This document shows, in pieces, positions 1 through 9,180 of a stretch of 64,000 bases of DNA; within the stretch, counting starts at the first letter, position 1, and every line of letters begins with the position of its first letter. Source of the DNA: Streptomyces sp. P3 (lineage in GTDB: Bacteria > Actinomycetota > Actinomycetes > Streptomycetales > Streptomycetaceae); contig NZ_CP028369.1 of assembly GCF_003032475.1 (NCBI RefSeq), positions 1,674,001 to 1,738,000 on the forward strand. Direction: 5' to 3'. The notes below the pieces were generated by a model, which saw only the letters and a program-made list of their open reading frames with translations, had not been told where the DNA came from and searched no databases. The position numbers were made by a program, and so were the translations under genes.

Positions 1-373
1 AGCCGACCGCCGAGCCGCCCGGTCCGCCCGGATTCACCAGCAGCGAGCCGAGGCGCTTGCCCGGGCCCGTCGCCTTCTTGCGGGCGACCGCAAGCCGGAC
101 ATCGCCCGCGCCCGGCTCGGCGTAGTCGAGCGGCGCCTTCATCGTGGCGCACTCGAACCCTGGGACGCCGCAGCCGCGCCAGCTCGGCTTCTGCGCGTAG
201 TACGGCGCCAGTGCCGACGGCGTGGCCCGCGGGAGCGCGGCGAGCGCCGCCCTCGCCGTCGATCCGGCGGTGCCCGTCGGCTTCCCGGCGGAGCACCCGG
301 AGACGAGCAGCGCGGTGAGCGAAAGAAGGGTGACGCCGATACGGGACCTGCGAAGAGAACGCCTGATGTCCAT
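1..373 (-). CDS. Secreted S33-type peptidase lipoprotein, N-terminal part
   Basis: The first 124 codons of a gene running off the left edge. The product starts with a basic n-region, a hydrophobic stretch and a lipobox LVSGC (Cys27), so it should be a lipid-anchored exported protein. The motif NPGGPGGS near residue 112 is the oxyanion-hole signature of the Streptomyces tripeptidyl aminopeptidase/SlpD-SlpE group of alpha/beta hydrolases (peptidase family S33). These remove short peptides from the N-termini of extracellular proteins. The catalytic Ser, Asp and His lie outside the window, so activity cannot be checked. The ATG at 373 is chosen because it directly precedes the signal sequence. 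Confidence 0.8.
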   Translation of the reverse strand, partial: MDIRRSLRRSRIGVTLLSLTALLVSGCSAGKPTGTAGSTARAALAALPRATPSALAPYYAQKPSWRGCGVPGFECATMKAPLDYAEPGAGDVRLAVARKKATGPGKRLGSLLVNPGGPGGSAVG

Positions 374-553
374 CCGACGAGCGTAACTGTGAGCGACGAG
401 ATGCATGCTTGGCGTACACAAAGTGCTCACGGACGAGTGACGTCGTCAACCCGCGGCCAACGGCTCCCCGGGGTTCAGCACCCCCGGGGCTCAGCAGTCC
501 GTTCAGTGGTCCCCAAGGCTCAGCGGTCCGGGGTCCGGGGTTCGGCGTCCTCG

Positions 554-1759
554 TCAGCCCGCTCTCAGTGCGAGCGTCATCGCCTCCACCGCCAGCAGCG
601 GGGCCACGTTGCGGTCGAGGGCGTCTCTGCAGGCCGCGATGGCGTCGATGCGGCGGAGCGTCGACTCGGGTCTGCTGCTCCGGGCGAGCCGCTCCAACGC
701 GTCCTCGGCGTCCGCGTTGGCGATCGCGACGCGGGAGCCGAGCTGAAGCGCCAGGACATCCCGGTAGAAGGCGGTGAGGTCGGTGAGCGCGAGGTCGAGG
801 CTGTCGCGCTGGGTGCGCGTCCTGCGCCGCTTCTGCTTGTCCTCCAGGTCCTTCATGACGCCCGCCGTGCCGCGCGGCATCCTGCCGCCCTGGACCGCGC
901 CCAGTGCCGCCTTCAGCTCCTCGGTCTCCTTGCCGTCCCGCTCCTCCGCGAGCTGTTTGGCGTCCTCGGCGGCCGCGTCGACCAGCTCCTGGGCCGCTCT
1001 GAGGCAGCCGCCGACGTCGTCGACGCGCAGGGGCACCTTCAGCACGGTCGCCCGGCGTTCGCGCGCGGCGGGGTCGGTGGCGAGCCTGCGGGCCCGGTCG
1101 ACGTGCCCCTGGGTGGCCCGGGCGGCGGCCGCGGCGACGGCCGGCTCGATGCCCTCCCGCCGTACGAGCATGTCGGCGACGGCATCGACGGAGGGCGTGC
1201 GCAGGTTCAGATGGCGGCAGCGGGAGCGGATGGTGGGCAGCACGTCCTCCAGGGAGGGCGCGCAGAGCATCCAGACCGTGCGGGGGGCGGGCTCCTCGAC
1301 CGCCTTCAGCACGGCGTTGGCGGACTTCTCGTTCAGCCGCTCGGCGTCCTCGACGAGGATGACCTGCCAGCGGCCCGTGGCGGGCGACGTGTAGGACTTG
1401 CGGACCGTGTCGCGCATGTCCTCGGCGAGGATCTGCGACCCGACCGCGGCGACGGTCGTGACGTCGGCGTGCGTGCCGATGAGCGCCGTATGACAACCGT
1501 CGCAGAACCCGCAGCCCGGCACGCCGCCCAACGCCCGGTCCGGACTCACGCACTGCAGGGCGGCGGCGAAGGCCCGCGCCGTTCGGCTGCGGCCGGCGCC
1601 CGGCGGGCCGGTGAACAACCAGGCGTGCGTCATCTTCGACGCCTCCGGCGGAGCGGTGCCGGAGCCGGCCGCGGTGACGAACGCGTCGGCGTCCCGAGCG
1701 GCGGCGATCAGCTGCTCGCTCACCTTCTCCTGCCCGACGAGGTCGTCCCACACGGTCAT
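554..1759 (-). CDS. holB: DNA polymerase III subunit delta'
   Basis: A 401-residue AAA+ clamp-loader protein that helps open the beta sliding clamp at primer-template junctions. It starts MTVWDDLVGQ, as in the RuvB/DnaX-like fold. The P-loop is GPPGAGRS at residues 51-58, with Arg in place of the usual Lys, a change I recall from other actinobacterial delta' proteins. The zinc module cysteines are C70, C83, C86 and C89. An AAA+ sensor and lid region follows. It lies 254 bp downstream of the thymidylate kinase fusion on the same strand. That intergenic piece shows only short GC-rich repeats and no gene. The assignment is firm; ATP hydrolysis by this subunit is doubtful given the Arg. Confidence 0.93.
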   Translation of the reverse strand: MTVWDDLVGQEKVSEQLIAAARDADAFVTAAGSGTAPPEASKMTHAWLFTGPPGAGRSRTARAFAAALQCVSPDRALGGVPGCGFCDGCHTALIGTHADVTTVAAVGSQILAEDMRDTVRKSYTSPATGRWQVILVEDAERLNEKSANAVLKAVEEPAPRTVWMLCAPSLEDVLPTIRSRCRHLNLRTPSVDAVADMLVRREGIEPAVAAAAARATQGHVDRARRLATDPAARERRATVLKVPLRVDDVGGCLRAAQELVDAAAEDAKQLAEERDGKETEELKAALGAVQGGRMPRGTAGVMKDLEDKQKRRRTRTQRDSLDLALTDLTAFYRDVLALQLGSRVAIANADAEDALERLARSSRPESTLRRIDAIAACRDALDRNVAPLLAVEAMTLALRAG

Positions 1760-2013
1760 GCGTCACGCCGCCCTTTCGTCACGTTCCGCGCTTGCGGGTT
1801 CCATTGTGCGGGCCACCACTGACAACAGGTTCCCGGCCGCGAGGGTCTGCGAGGCTGACGGCCCGGTCGGTGCGAGCGGCCACGCGGCCGGGGCCCACCC
1901 CGCCTCGAACCGCTCGCCCGACGCTCACCGCTCGAGGCGGGACGTTCGACCTCGCCCGTCCGCCTCCCGCATCCGAGTCCTTCGTCCGGCGTCCTGCGTC
2001 CTGCGTCCGACGC

Positions 2014-5000
2014 TCAGCGGCGACGGCCCCGGCCGCGGCCCTCGCCGCGGTCGTCCTCGTCCCGGTGCGGTCCCAGCAGTTCGTCCGCCAGCGTCGGCAG
2101 ATCGTCGAGCGGGGTCTCCTCGGCCCAGTCCGGCCGTGGGCGCTGCCTGGGCGCGCCCTCCTCGTCGAACTGCGGCAGCTCGCGCGTCCGGTCGTCGGCG
2201 CCGTCCGGACGCGCACCCCCCCGCTCGGCCCGTCCGCTCCGCTCGTCGCGGAAGAAGCCCGGCGGCACCCGGTCCGAGGGGCTCTCGTCCGTGACCGGAG
2301 GCAGTACGGCGGTCTCGTCGGCAGGGCCGTGATCACGCACCGGAGGCAGGACGGCCGTCTCGTCCGCGGCGCCTGCCGGGATCGACGGCTGCGGCAGCTC
2401 GGTCGTCACCTCGCCGTCGGCCGCGGGCCCGGCCGACGTCCGGGAGGACTGCTCGGGCTCCTTGTCCATCCGGACCGGCGGCAGCACCGCCGTCTCGTCC
2501 ACCGGGCCGCCCGACGCGTTGGTCGGAGTCACCACCGGCGTCGGCACGGTCACCGCCTCCGGCGGGGCCGCCGAAGCCGCGGCGGCGGCCGGGCGGGGCG
2601 GCTTCGGGCCGACCGAGGCCGCAGCGGCCGCCTGCTCGGCCGCACGCCGGGCCTGTTCGGCCCGCAGCAGCGCCTCCTCGGCCTTGCGCTGCTTCTCCAG
2701 CCGCCGGGTCTCGGCCTCGGCGCGCAGCCTGGCCTCTTCCTCGGCCTGCTTGCGCCGCCGCTCCTCGTCCGCCTTGCGGCGGGCCTCCTCCTCGGCGCGG
2801 GCCTTCTCCTCCGCGAGGAGCCGGACCCGCTCCTCCTCGGCACGCTTTCGCGCCTCCTCTGCGCGCAGCCGGGCCTCCTCGGCCTGCCGTTCGGCCTCGC
2901 GGCGCTGCGCCTCCTCCAGCTCGCGCCGCTTGCGCTCCTCCTCCTCGGCGCGCAGCTTGGCGAGCTGCTCCTGGCGCTCGCGCTCGAGGCGCTCCTCCTC
3001 GGCCTTGCGCGCGGCCTCCTCCTCGGCCTTGCGGCGGGCCTCCTCCTCGGCCTTCCTGCGGGCCTCCTCCTGGGCCTTGATCTCGGCCTCGGACAGGGGC
3101 AGCAACTGGTCGAGCCGGTGCCGGACGACGGTGGTGACGGCTTCGGGCTCCTGTGCGGCGTCGACGACCAGGTACCGCCCCGGGTCGGCGGCGGCGAGGG
3201 TGAGGAAACCGGAGCGCACGCGCGCGTGGAACTCCGCCGGTTCCGACTCCAGCCGGTCCGGCGCCTCCGTGAAACGCTCGCGGGCAGCCTCCGGCGACAC
3301 GTCCAGAAGGACCGTCAGGTGCGGGACCAGGCCGTTCGTCGCCCAGCGCGAGATCCGCGCGATCTCGGTCGGGGACAGGTCACGGCCTGCGCCCTGGTAG
3401 GCCACGGACGAGTCGACGTACCGGTCGGTGATGACCACCGCGCCGCGCTCCAGGGCGGGCCGTACGACGGTGTCGACGTGCTCCGCGCGGTCCGCCGCGT
3501 ACAGCAGTGCCTCCGCGCGGTGGGACAGTCCGGCACTCGAGACGTCGAGCAGGATCGAGCGCAGCCGCTTGCCCACGGGTGTGGCCCCGGGCTCGCGGGT
3601 GAGGACGACCTCGTGCCCCTTGGCCCTGATCCACTCGGCGAGCGCCTCGGCCTGGGTGGACTTGCCGGCGCCGTCGCCGCCCTCCAGGGCGATGAAGAAG
3701 CCGTTCGCGGCCGGAAGGGTCTCCGGGTCGTCGCCGCCCAGGAGCGCGTCCCGCAGGTCCTTTCGGAGGGGGACGCCGGAGCGGTCGTCGACCTTGGCGA
3801 GCACCAGTGCGGCCACCGGCAGCAGCAGCGCGCCGACCAGCATGAGCACGAAAGCCGCTCCGCCGTGTGCGAAGACGAACCTGCCGTTCTCCAGCCGGTG
3901 CGGGCCGATGAGCGCCGCGGCCGCCGGGGCGAGCAGCGCGCCCAGCGCCACCATGACGCGGACCACGGCGTGCAGGTGCTCCGTCGTCCGCGCGCGGCGG
4001 TGGTCCTCGGTCTCCTGGTCGAGCAGCGCGTGCCCGGTGTTGGCGGCGGCGCCCGCGCCGACGCCGGCCAGGGTCACGATCAGCAGCACGCTGGTGACGT
4101 CCGGAACCAGGCCCGCGGCCAGCAGCGCCACGCCGGTGAAGGCGATCGCCAGCGCGAGCAGCCGGCGTCGCGACAGCGAGACCAGCACCTTCGGGGCGGT
4201 GCGGACGCCGATGACTACGCCGCCGGTCAGCCCGAGCACGAGCAGCCCGTACAGGACCGGGCCGCCGCCCAGGTCCATGGCGTGCAGCACGGAGACGGCG
4301 ACGGCGGCGGCGATGGCCCCGGCGACCGCGGCGCAGGCGAGGACCAGCAGCGGGATGGCGCCCGTGCGCCCGCTGTCGACGCCGGTGGCGGTGCGGGGGC
4401 GGCGCAGGCCCTCGAGCGGCGACCGCGCGCGCGGGGTGCGCACTGCGGGCAGTTCGAGGAACGTGACGATGGACAGGGACCCGGCGAAGAGCCCGCCGGC
4501 GACGTACGAGGCGAGGGCCGCCTGGTGCTGGTCGAACCAGGCGACGCCGACGCCCAGAAGGTTGTTGAGCAACGCCGCGACGACCAGGGTGACCGCACCC
4601 AGCGGGATCGTCACGAAGCCGGTGCGCAGCGACAGACGGCGCAGGGCGTCCATGTGGTCGGGCAACGGCCGTACCGTCGCGCCCTCCAAGGGCGGCGCGG
4701 GCAGCAGTGCCGGGGCGGCGCTCTCCCGGGCGACCGTCCAGAACCGTTCGGCGACGCCCGTCACGAACACGGTGACGAGCAGCAGGGGCAGCGCGTCGTC
4801 CGGGGTCCAGTCGATCCACAGGGGCGCGACGATCAGCAGCGCGGCGCGCAGACCGTCGGCGGCGACCATGGTCCAGCGCCGGTCGAGCGGGCCGTCGGGC
4901 GAGGTGAGCGACGTCAACGGGCCCAGGAGGACCGCCCCGAAGAGCAGGGTGGCCAGAATGCGCACCCCGAAGACGGTCGCCACCGCGAACGCGACGCCGC

Positions 5001-5226
5001 GGTAGCCGCCTCCGAAGGAGGCCTCGGCGATGGCCGCCTGGAGGACGAGGAGGACGAAGACAAGGAGGGCGAGGGCGTCTCCCGCACCACCCACCAGCTG
5101 CGCGCTCCAGAGCCGCTTGAGCTGCGGCTCGCGCAACAGTGCGCGCACGGCGCGCTCGCGGGAGTCCGCCACCAGGGCGTCGTCCGGGGCCGGGTGGTGG
5201 GCCGTTGGCTGCTCGGCTCGCATCAT
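2014..5226 (-). CDS. tmk: Transporter-like membrane domain fused to thymidylate kinase with coiled-coil tail
   Basis: A 1070-residue fusion. Roughly residues 1-480 form about a dozen hydrophobic segments resembling an MFS-type domain. Residues about 500-705 are a complete thymidylate kinase (dTMP to dTDP): P-loop GGDGAGKST, the REPG motif and TDRYVDSSVAYQG. Residues about 715-862 are an Ala/Glu/Arg-rich, probably coiled-coil, segment. The Pro/Asp-rich tail carries the peptide DETAVLPPV three times. S. coelicolor SCO3542 has, as I recall, the same fusion, so this is an old arrangement. The kinase should be tethered to the inner face of the membrane. Whether the first half transports anything is unknown. 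The first of two adjacent ATG codons is used as start; either is possible. Confidence 0.9.
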   Translation of the reverse strand: MMRAEQPTAHHPAPDDALVADSRERAVRALLREPQLKRLWSAQLVGGAGDALALLVFVLLVLQAAIAEASFGGGYRGVAFAVATVFGVRILATLLFGAVLLGPLTSLTSPDGPLDRRWTMVAADGLRAALLIVAPLWIDWTPDDALPLLLVTVFVTGVAERFWTVARESAAPALLPAPPLEGATVRPLPDHMDALRRLSLRTGFVTIPLGAVTLVVAALLNNLLGVGVAWFDQHQAALASYVAGGLFAGSLSIVTFLELPAVRTPRARSPLEGLRRPRTATGVDSGRTGAIPLLVLACAAVAGAIAAAVAVSVLHAMDLGGGPVLYGLLVLGLTGGVVIGVRTAPKVLVSLSRRRLLALAIAFTGVALLAAGLVPDVTSVLLIVTLAGVGAGAAANTGHALLDQETEDHRRARTTEHLHAVVRVMVALGALLAPAAAALIGPHRLENGRFVFAHGGAAFVLMLVGALLLPVAALVLAKVDDRSGVPLRKDLRDALLGGDDPETLPAANGFFIALEGGDGAGKSTQAEALAEWIRAKGHEVVLTREPGATPVGKRLRSILLDVSSAGLSHRAEALLYAADRAEHVDTVVRPALERGAVVITDRYVDSSVAYQGAGRDLSPTEIARISRWATNGLVPHLTVLLDVSPEAARERFTEAPDRLESEPAEFHARVRSGFLTLAAADPGRYLVVDAAQEPEAVTTVVRHRLDQLLPLSEAEIKAQEEARRKAEEEARRKAEEEAARKAEEERLERERQEQLAKLRAEEEERKRRELEEAQRREAERQAEEARLRAEEARKRAEEERVRLLAEEKARAEEEARRKADEERRRKQAEEEARLRAEAETRRLEKQRKAEEALLRAEQARRAAEQAAAAASVGPKPPRPAAAAASAAPPEAVTVPTPVVTPTNASGGPVDETAVLPPVRMDKEPEQSSRTSAGPAADGEVTTELPQPSIPAGAADETAVLPPVRDHGPADETAVLPPVTDESPSDRVPPGFFRDERSGRAERGGARPDGADDRTRELPQFDEEGAPRQRPRPDWAEETPLDDLPTLADELLGPHRDEDDRGEGRGRGRRR

Positions 5227-5423
5227 GCTTTCAGCCTATCGGCCGCGACTGACAGCCCGTGGCCCCCGTCCGGACGTGCGACCGCCCCGACACCAAAGTG
5301 ATGCCGGGGCAGTCGTTTCGTGAACGCGTTGTGCGGAAACCGTGTCGGATCCGCCGCCCGTCACGCCCGACAGGCGCCGTATGCCCGAAAGGAGCGATCC
5401 GTCCGGATGCGGCAGCGGTCCGG

Positions 5424-8264
5424 TCAGTCCTCGGACGTCGACCGTGCGGCCGTCGTCTTCGTCGCGGCGCTCTTCTTCGCCGTGGTCTTCTTCGCCGCCG
5501 TCGTCTTGGCGGCCGTCGTGGTCTTCTTGGCCGCGGCCTTCTTCGCCGGTGCGGCCTTCTTCGCGGCCGTGGTCTTCTTCGCCGGGGCCTTCTTCGCCGT
5601 CTTCTTGGCGGGCGTCTTGGCGCGCTTCTCGGCGAGCAGCTCGTAGCCGCGTTCCGGGGTGATCTCCTCGACGCTGTCGCCGGAGCGCAGGGTCGCGTTG
5701 GTCTCCCCGTCGGTGACGTACGGGCCGAAGCGGCCGTCCTTTACGACGACGGGCTTTCCGCTGACCGGGTCGGCGCCCAGCTCCTTCAGCGGCGGCTTGG
5801 CGGCGGCCCGGCCGCGCTGCTTGGGCTGGGAGTAGATCTCCAGCGCCTCTTCGAGGGTGATCGTGAAGAGCTGGTCCTCGGTCTGCAGCGACCGCGAGTC
5901 CGTGCCCTTCTTCAGATACGGCCCGTAGCGGCCGTTCTGCGCGGTGATCTCCTGGCCCTCTGCGTCCGCGCCGACGACGCGCGGCAGGGACATCAGCTTG
6001 AGGGCCTCCTCCAGCGTCACGGTGTCCGGCGACATCGTCTTGAACAGCGAGGCCGTGCGCGGCTTCACGGCGTTCTTGCCGGTCTTCGGGGTGCCCTCGG
6101 GGAGCACCTCGGTGACGTACGGGCCGTAGCGGCCCTTCCTGGCGACGATCTGGTGACCCGTAGCCGGGTCGGCGCCCAGCTCGAAGTCGCCGCTGGGCGC
6201 GGCGAGGAGTTCCTCGGCCATCTCGAGGGTCAGCTCGTCGGGCGCCAGCTCTTCGGCGATGTCCGCCCGCTGGTGACCCTCCGCGCCCTTCTCCCCGCGC
6301 TCGATGTACGGGCCGAAGCGGCCTACCCGCAGCATGATGCCGTCGCCGACGGGGAACGACGACACCTCGCGCGCGTCGATCGCGCCCAGGTCGGTGACGA
6401 GTTCCTTGAGGCCGCCGAGGTGGTCCCCGTCGCCGTTGCCGGCGTCGGCGGCACGGCCCTCGGCCGCGCCCTCGCCGAAGTAGAACCTCTTGAGCCACGG
6501 CACCGACTGCGCCTCGCCGTTGGCGATGCGGTCGAGGTCGTCCTCCATCTTGGCGGTGAAGTCGTAGTCGACGAGCCGCCCGAAGTGCTTCTCCAGGAGG
6601 TTGACCACGGCGAAGGACAGGAAGGACGGGACGAGCGCCGTGCCCTTCTTGAAGACGTAGCCGCGGTCGAGGATCGTGCCGATGATCGACGCGTACGTGG
6701 ACGGCCGGCCGATCTCGCGCTCTTCGAGCTCCTTGACCAGGCTGGCCTCGGTGTAGCGGGCCGGGGGCTTGGTGGCGTGCCCGTCGACCGTGATCTGTTC
6801 GGCGGCCAGCGGGTCGCCCTCGGCGACCTGGGGCAGCCTGCGCTCACGGTCGTCCAGCTCGGCGTTCGGGTCGTCGGCGCCTTCGACGTACGCCTTGAGG
6901 AAGCCGTGGAAGGTGATCGTCTTGCCGGAGGCGCTGAACTCGACGTCCCGGCCGTCGGCCGCGGCGCCGCCGATCTTGACGGTCACGCTGTTGCCGGTCG
7001 CGTCCTTCATCTGGGAGGCGACGGTCCGCTTCCAGATCAGCTCGTACAGCCGGAACTGGTCGCCGGCCAGGCCGGTCTCGGCGGGAGTGCGGAAACGATC
7101 ACCGGACGGGCGGATCGCCTCGTGCGCCTCCTGCGCGTTCTTGACCTTCGCTGCGTACGTGCGCGGCTGGGCCGGCAGGTAGTCGGCGCCGTACAGCTGC
7201 GTGACCTGGGCACGGGCCGCGGAGACGGCCGTGTCGCTCAGTGTCGTGGAGTCCGTACGCATGTACGTGATGTAGCCGTTCTCGTACAGCTTCTGCGCGA
7301 CCTGCATGGTGGCCTTCGCACCGAAGCCCAGCTTGCGGCTGGCCTCCTGCTGCAGGGTCGTCGTACGGAACGGGGCGTACGGCGAGCGGCGGTACGGCTT
7401 CGACTCGACGGAGCGCACGGAGAACCGCGTGTTCTCCAGGGCGGCGGCCAGGGCGCGGGCGTTCGCCTCGTCGAGCGGGAGGGTGTTCGCGCTCTTGAGT
7501 TGTCCCAGGGAGTCGAAGTCGCGACCTTGCGCGACCCGCCTGCCGTCGACGGACTGGAGGCGGGCGACCAGCGACGACGGGTCCGACGGGTCACCGGCGC
7601 GGCCGGTCGCGAAGGTGCCCGTCAGGTCCCAGTACTCAGCAGAACGAAACGCGATGCGCTCGCGTTCCCGCTCGACGACGAGACGCGTGGCGACGGACTG
7701 GACACGCCCGGCCGACAGACGCGGCATGACCTTCTTCCACAGGACCGGCGAGACCTCGTAGCCGTAGAGACGGTCGAGGATGCGGCGGGTCTCCTGGGCG
7801 TCGACGAGCTTCTGGTTGAGCTGGCGCGGGTTGGCCACGGCGGCCCGGATCGCGTCCTTGGTGATCTCGTGGAAGACCATCCGCTTGACCGGGATCTTCG
7901 GCTTGAGGACCTCCTGGAGGTGCCAGGCGATCGCCTCGCCCTCGCGGTCCTCATCGGTGGCGAGGAAGAGCTCGTCGGACTCCTTCAGCAGGTCCTTGAG
8001 CTTCTTGACCTGTGCCCGCTTGTCGGCGTTGACCACATAGATCGGCTGGAAGTCGTGCTCGACGTCCACACCGAGGCGGCGGACCTCGCCCGTGTACTGG
8101 TCCGGCACCTCCGCGGCGCCGTTGGGAAGGTCGCGGATGTGCCCGACGCTGGCCTCGACGATATAGCCGGGGCCGAGATAACCCTTGATCGTCTTCGCCT
8201 TGGCAGGCGACTCGACGATCACGAGTCGGCGGCCGCCCTGTGCGGTCTCGCTGGTCGGGGACAA
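5424..8264 (-). CDS. topA: DNA topoisomerase I (type IA)
   Basis: Relaxes negative supercoils. The protein begins with the TOPRIM motif (LVIVESPAKAKTIKGYLG). The active-site tyrosine is in YITYMRTDST. Instead of zinc fingers the C-terminal part has four GR(Y/F)GPY-type repeats typical of actinobacterial TopA, and it ends in a Lys/Ala-rich tail of KKxxAKK units. That tail is known in Streptomyces TopA to support processive DNA binding. I chose the TTG at 8264 (946 aa) because GGAGAG lies 10 nt upstream and the protein then starts SPTSETA; an in-frame ATG at 8327 would add 21 Arg/Pro-rich residues. The AT-richer upstream stretch (about 8340-8400) contains TTGACA on the minus strand but no well-spaced -10. 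Confidence 0.95.
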   Translation of the reverse strand: MSPTSETAQGGRRLVIVESPAKAKTIKGYLGPGYIVEASVGHIRDLPNGAAEVPDQYTGEVRRLGVDVEHDFQPIYVVNADKRAQVKKLKDLLKESDELFLATDEDREGEAIAWHLQEVLKPKIPVKRMVFHEITKDAIRAAVANPRQLNQKLVDAQETRRILDRLYGYEVSPVLWKKVMPRLSAGRVQSVATRLVVERERERIAFRSAEYWDLTGTFATGRAGDPSDPSSLVARLQSVDGRRVAQGRDFDSLGQLKSANTLPLDEANARALAAALENTRFSVRSVESKPYRRSPYAPFRTTTLQQEASRKLGFGAKATMQVAQKLYENGYITYMRTDSTTLSDTAVSAARAQVTQLYGADYLPAQPRTYAAKVKNAQEAHEAIRPSGDRFRTPAETGLAGDQFRLYELIWKRTVASQMKDATGNSVTVKIGGAAADGRDVEFSASGKTITFHGFLKAYVEGADDPNAELDDRERRLPQVAEGDPLAAEQITVDGHATKPPARYTEASLVKELEEREIGRPSTYASIIGTILDRGYVFKKGTALVPSFLSFAVVNLLEKHFGRLVDYDFTAKMEDDLDRIANGEAQSVPWLKRFYFGEGAAEGRAADAGNGDGDHLGGLKELVTDLGAIDAREVSSFPVGDGIMLRVGRFGPYIERGEKGAEGHQRADIAEELAPDELTLEMAEELLAAPSGDFELGADPATGHQIVARKGRYGPYVTEVLPEGTPKTGKNAVKPRTASLFKTMSPDTVTLEEALKLMSLPRVVGADAEGQEITAQNGRYGPYLKKGTDSRSLQTEDQLFTITLEEALEIYSQPKQRGRAAAKPPLKELGADPVSGKPVVVKDGRFGPYVTDGETNATLRSGDSVEEITPERGYELLAEKRAKTPAKKTAKKAPAKKTTAAKKAAPAKKAAAKKTTTAAKTTAAKKTTAKKSAATKTTAARSTSED

Positions 8265-8532
8265 CTTCGCTCTTCTCTCCGGTCGAGGCTGGGGCCTCCC
8301 CAGGCCTTGTTCCCGGGGTCGGGTCATGGTGACGCTGCGGAGTGTGACGGTACATCCCGCCCCCGTGTCAAACGGGAAAAGCCCGCAACGGCCACTCGAA
8401 CGGTAACCCGACTACCGCCATTCCTGCCGCCCGGAGTGCCGACCGGCCCTTTTCCGTACGACCGGAAGGCGCCCGCCCCTGATCGGCGTGAGCACCCTCA
8501 CGTCTGCCGAACGGGTGTGCGACGAGATCGAT

Positions 8533-8730
8533 TCACAGGCGGGCCAGGCACCATACGCCGACCGCCAGCGCCGCACACGAGGCCAGCAGGGCCAGCGCCA
8601 TCGATGCGACGGGGCTCACACCGTGGGCCACGGGTTCCCGGTGCCCCACCCGGACCGCGGTCCACACCAGCAGAGCGCCCCCGAAGAGAGCGAACACCAT
8701 TCCCGCGAAGATCATCGGCCCACTTTCCAT
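8533..8730 (-). CDS. Small two-helix membrane protein, unknown function
   Basis: A 65-residue protein with two hydrophobic segments (about residues 6-27 and 40-62) joined by a short polar loop with His and Arg; the C-terminus is WCLARL. I do not recognise a family. A similar-sized membrane protein next to topA occurs in other streptomycetes as far as I recall. The frame stays open back to 8916, but the extra 62 residues are Arg/Pro/Gly-rich and look non-coding, so the ATG at 8730 is preferred. The ribosome-binding site (GGGGCGG) is weak. Confidence 0.6.
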   Translation of the reverse strand: MESGPMIFAGMVFALFGGALLVWTAVRVGHREPVAHGVSPVASMALALLASCAALAVGVWCLARL

Positions 8731-9180
8731 GGTCGCCGCCGCCCCCTCGTCCGCCCGTGCCTGCCCGGCCACCAGCCCGGCCCCGGCCCGGACGCTGTCA
8801 CGCGCGGGCGACGACCCGGCGAACCCGAGGTGAACGCCGGGACTACGCAGGGGCGGACACCGCATCACGGGGAGGCCGAGGGCCGGCCGGTTCAGGCAGG
8901 GGTGGCGCGGGCGCACGGGCTGGGCAGCGGCAGCAGCGGCGGCAAGGGCTGGCCTGACGGCGGCGCGGTCGGAGGCTTACCCACGAGGACCAGGGCGCCC
9001 GCGACCCCAAGGGCCCTCGATCCACAGGGGGCCGAAAGCGCGGAGCCCCGGAGGCCCCGAACGCGAACACGCCAACTCTGCAGGCGGCGCAGCGTGAGGC
9101 GTTCGGCGGACTCTCGTGCTCCGCGGAGCCGAGACCGACCCCTCCGTCCCGAGGAGTCGAAATCCGGCCGGTCCGCCGCG
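8731..9180. other. 450-base gap, no gene recognised
   Basis: This stretch between the small membrane protein and the methyltransferase has only Arg/Pro/Gly-rich open frames on both strands, without a start site or conserved motif. I see no tRNA, terminator or repeat worth naming. It may hold the promoter of the small membrane protein. Confidence 0.5.

Noticed and set aside
389..5301. Very long open plus-strand frames opposite delta' and tmk
   Set aside because: They are Arg/Pro/Gly-rich mirror frames created by GC-biased codons of the genes on the minus strand and show no conserved motif.
8340..8400. topA promoter with TTGACA
   Set aside because: The nearest -10-like TACCGT is only 13 bases away, too short to call.
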